Positions 4,012-5,526 of a stretch of DNA of 5,526 nt are shown here, piece by piece. The notes beneath the pieces are model-generated. The model was not told the origin of the DNA and ran no database searches. It worked only from the letters and a program-made list of their open reading frames with translations. This DNA is from Paracoccaceae bacterium. Lineage in GTDB: Bacteria; Pseudomonadota; Alphaproteobacteria; Rhodobacterales; Rhodobacteraceae. How positions within the stretch are numbered: position 1 is the stretch's first letter; each line of letters starts with the position of its first letter. Location: assembly GCA_024644285.1 (NCBI GenBank), contig JAHELH010000124.1, forward strand, positions 1,626 to 7,151, written 5' to 3'. The translations under genes were made by a program, and so were the position numbers.

Positions 4012-5526
4012 TCAGCGTCCCAGGATGATGGCGTTCGGGCGGCGTTCAAGCGCGCGGGCGAGGCCGGCCACCGCCTCGGCGGCGCGCTGGACCTGGCGCA
4101 TTGCCGCGCGGACGTCCCGGTTGATCTCGGATTTCCCGTCGTAGCTGGCCAGGGTTCCGGAGGCCTGGTTGATCAGCCGGTTCAGCCGGTCCACCAGCGC
4201 CGGCAGGTCGTCGGAGGCCGCGGCCACCCGGTCGGCGGCATTGGCCGCCGAGGCCAGCGTGCTGTTCACGTTCTGAACCGTGCCGCCCTCGCGCAGTTCG
4301 GTCAGGACCTGGTCGAGCTGTTCCAGCGCGCCGCTCAGCGACTCGGGCAGCTCTTTGGCGCCGTCGGTGGACAGGATCGCATCGGCGCTGTCCAGAACGG
4401 CGGTCAACTCGTCCACCAGCTCGTCCAGCGGCAGTTCGTCGGCCTTCTTGGCGACGGCGGAGATCTGGTCGACCAGGCCCGGCACGCCCTCGAACGAGGC
4501 GCCGGCCTTGGCCGCAGCCTCTCCGGCGGCGTCGATCGAGGCCAGGAGCCTGCCGACGCCGTCGTTCTCGGTGATCTCGGCGACGATCTTCTGCAGATCG
4601 GCCAGCGCGGCGTTCAGGTTGTCGGGCAGCGCCTTGGTGCTTTCGGCCGCAAGCAGGTCCTGGGCCGAGGCCATCACCTCGGTGGTCTCGCTGACCAGAT
4701 CCTCGACGGGCAGATCGCCGATCTTGGCGGCCAGCGCGTCGATCTTCTCGACCAGTGCGGGCACGCCCTCGACCGCGCCGCCGACGTCGCCGGCGGCTTT
4801 CGAGGCAGCCTCGATGGCCTCGGTCAGACGGGTCACGGTGTCGGCCTCGGTGATCTGTTTCAGCACCGTGTCGAGATCGGCAGTGGCGGTGTTGAGCGTG
4901 TCCAGCAGCCCGCTGATGCTCTCGGGCAGCGCCTGGGTGGTCTCGGAGGACAGAAGCGACTGGGCCGAGGCGGCAAGCTCGTTGGCCTGGGCGACGAGAT
5001 CCTCGATGGGCAGGGCGTTGGCCTTGTCGGCCAGGGCGTCGATCTTGGCGATCAGGTCGGGCACGCCTTCGAGCACCGGGGCGACCTCGCCCGCGGCAGC
5101 TCCGGCGGCGTCGACCGCTGCCAGCAGCCGCTCGACGGCCTCGGCCTCTTGCAGTTCGGCCAGCATCGACGACAAATCCTCGGTCGCATCCTGAAGGCTG
5201 GCGATCAGCTTGTTGAGGTTCTCGGGCACCGCCTGGATTTCCTCGGACCCGATGATGCCGCGTGCCTCTTCGACGAGGCCGACGATCTCTTCCGGGGCGC
5301 GCTGCAGGTCCTCGTTGCCCATGAAGGTCGCGGCGCTGTCGAGGAAGGCGTTCACGTTTGCGATCATTTCCTCGATCGGCAATTCGTTAACCCGCTGCAA
5401 GATGCCTTCGGCAGTGGCGGCGACGTCCTTGATGTTGGAGGGTCCGCTGGGCAGGATCGGCAGACCCTCGGCGGTCCGCGCGATCACCGCCGTGGACGGA
5501 TCACCCAGTCGCAGCAATTCGATCTT
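4012..5526 (-). CDS. pqiB: MCE/PqiB-like protein, C-terminal part with helical repeats (5' truncated)
   Basis: The frame runs in from the right edge without a convincing start (TTG at 5515-5517 is internal) and ends at TGA 4012-4014, leaving 504 residues. The first residues (KIELLRLGDPSTAV, then RTAEGLPILPSGPSNIKDVA) match the end of an MCE domain and the conserved linker into the helical region of PqiB/YebT/MlaD-type proteins. The rest is Ala/Leu/Glu/Asp-rich, almost free of aromatic and Cys residues, predicted fully helical, and built of repeats with the theme GVPxLVxKIDALAxKxxxLPxEDLV. The C-terminus RRPNAIILGR (495-504) is the kind of short conserved tail seen in this family. By family knowledge the missing N-terminus should hold a membrane anchor and one or more MCE domains, with the helices forming a periplasmic needle. 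The downstream PqiC-like lipoprotein, 4 nt away, supports this. The MCE domain count, and hence PqiB versus single-MCE MlaD type, cannot be seen, so the symbol is tentative. Confidence 0.82.
   Translation of the reverse strand, partial: KIELLRLGDPSTAVIARTAEGLPILPSGPSNIKDVAATAEGILQRVNELPIEEMIANVNAFLDSAATFMGNEDLQRAPEEIVGLVEEARGIIGSEEIQAVPENLNKLIASLQDATEDLSSMLAELQEAEAVERLLAAVDAAGAAAGEVAPVLEGVPDLIAKIDALADKANALPIEDLVAQANELAASAQSLLSSETTQALPESISGLLDTLNTATADLDTVLKQITEADTVTRLTEAIEAASKAAGDVGGAVEGVPALVEKIDALAAKIGDLPVEDLVSETTEVMASAQDLLAAESTKALPDNLNAALADLQKIVAEITENDGVGRLLASIDAAGEAAAKAGASFEGVPGLVDQISAVAKKADELPLDELVDELTAVLDSADAILSTDGAKELPESLSGALEQLDQVLTELREGGTVQNVNSTLASAANAADRVAAASDDLPALVDRLNRLINQASGTLASYDGKSEINRDVRAAMRQVQRAAEAVAGLARALERRPNAIILGR
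4210..4488 (-). repeat. Helical repeat unit 3 (93 residues)
   Basis: The unit starts at GVPGLVDQISAVAKK, continues through ELPLDELV and an ILSTDGAKELPES turn and ends at AAASD. It is followed by the start of a fourth, partial copy (DLPALVDRLNRLINQ) that runs into the unrelated basic C-terminal tail. Confidence 0.78.
4489..4767 (-). repeat. Helical repeat unit 2 (93 residues)
   Basis: The unit starts at GVPALVEKIDALAAK, continues through DLPVEDLV and a LLAAESTKALPDN turn and ends at GASFE. It is closest to unit 1, and the similarity is visible in the DNA: 4691-4753 and 4991-5053 are alike base by base at an offset of exactly 300. Confidence 0.8.
4768..5067 (-). repeat. Helical repeat unit 1 (100 residues)
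   Basis: The unit starts at GVPDLIAKIDALADK, continues through ALPIEDLV, a LLSSETTQALPES turn and ends at GGAVE. It is seven residues longer than the two following units; the extra heptad lies after the LPES turn (in the LLDTLNTATADLDTVLKQI part). Confidence 0.8.
5068..5445 (-). repeat. Degenerate first repeat unit of the MCE protein helical region
   Basis: This stretch codes for 126 residues (28-153 of the visible protein) and looks like a longer, diverged copy of the units that follow. It has NELPIEEMI in place of xxLPxEDLV. It contains two copies of the half-unit motif E-D/E-x-Q-x-x-P-E-x-(I/L), centred at RAPEE and AVPEN and 23 residues apart, where the other units have one. This suggests a partial internal duplication. 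Confidence 0.6.

Noticed and set aside
4008..4049. Upstream ATG for the PqiC-like gene (14 extra residues, overlapping the MCE gene)
   Set aside because: The longer form would place charged and polar residues before the signal peptide; the start at 4007 gives a standard lipoprotein signal with the lipobox at residues 15-18.
4280..5194. Plus-strand ORF of 304 codons opposite the MCE repeats
   Set aside because: The Ser/Ala-rich, low-complexity product mirrors the repeats on the other strand, and the MCE frame has conserved linker and tail motifs.

Overview
This is a high-GC window with dense, short-spaced genes and strong G/C bias at third codon positions. Long antisense shadow ORFs run opposite most real genes. 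Gene content and style point to an alphaproteobacterium, most likely a member of the Rhodobacterales. That placement is inference; there is no rRNA or other phylogenetic marker in the window.

Layout from left to right. (1) The C-terminal end of an SLC13/DASS-type membrane permease, plus strand, cut by the left edge. (2) A perfect 8-bp hairpin in the gap between it and a convergent gene. (3) A DUF808 (YedI-like) inner-membrane protein on the minus strand, with a readable sigma-70-type promoter and a Shine-Dalgarno. (4) A 138-bp divergent intergenic region. (5) A small Rid-family (YjgF/YER057c/UK114) protein on the plus strand that lacks the arginine needed by archetypal RidA. (6) A second hairpin in the 40-bp convergent gap. 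(7) A minus-strand cluster, transcribed from the right edge leftwards: the C-terminal two-thirds or so of an MCE/PqiB-like protein, then a PqiC-like lipoprotein 4 nt later, then a FAD-dependent DAO-family oxidoreductase 10 nt after that.

How the genes may work together. The MCE protein and the PqiC-like lipoprotein are the expected pair for a trans-envelope lipid-transport bridge: an inner-membrane-anchored MCE protein with a long periplasmic helical extension, and an outer-membrane lipoprotein at its far end. The FAD oxidoreductase appears to be co-transcribed with them but belongs to amine/amino-acid oxidation, and its link to lipid transport is unclear. The Rid protein faces the oxidoreductase tail to tail. 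Amine oxidation yields imines and Rid proteins act on imines or enamines, so a metabolic link is possible, but the missing arginine argues against standard deaminase activity. DUF808 and the permease look like independent housekeeping or accessory membrane genes.

I see no evidence for a wholly new system. There is no CRISPR array, mobile element, tRNA or rRNA. The most distinctive element is the tandem ~93-100-residue helical repeat in the MCE protein, followed by the arginine-less Rid protein.
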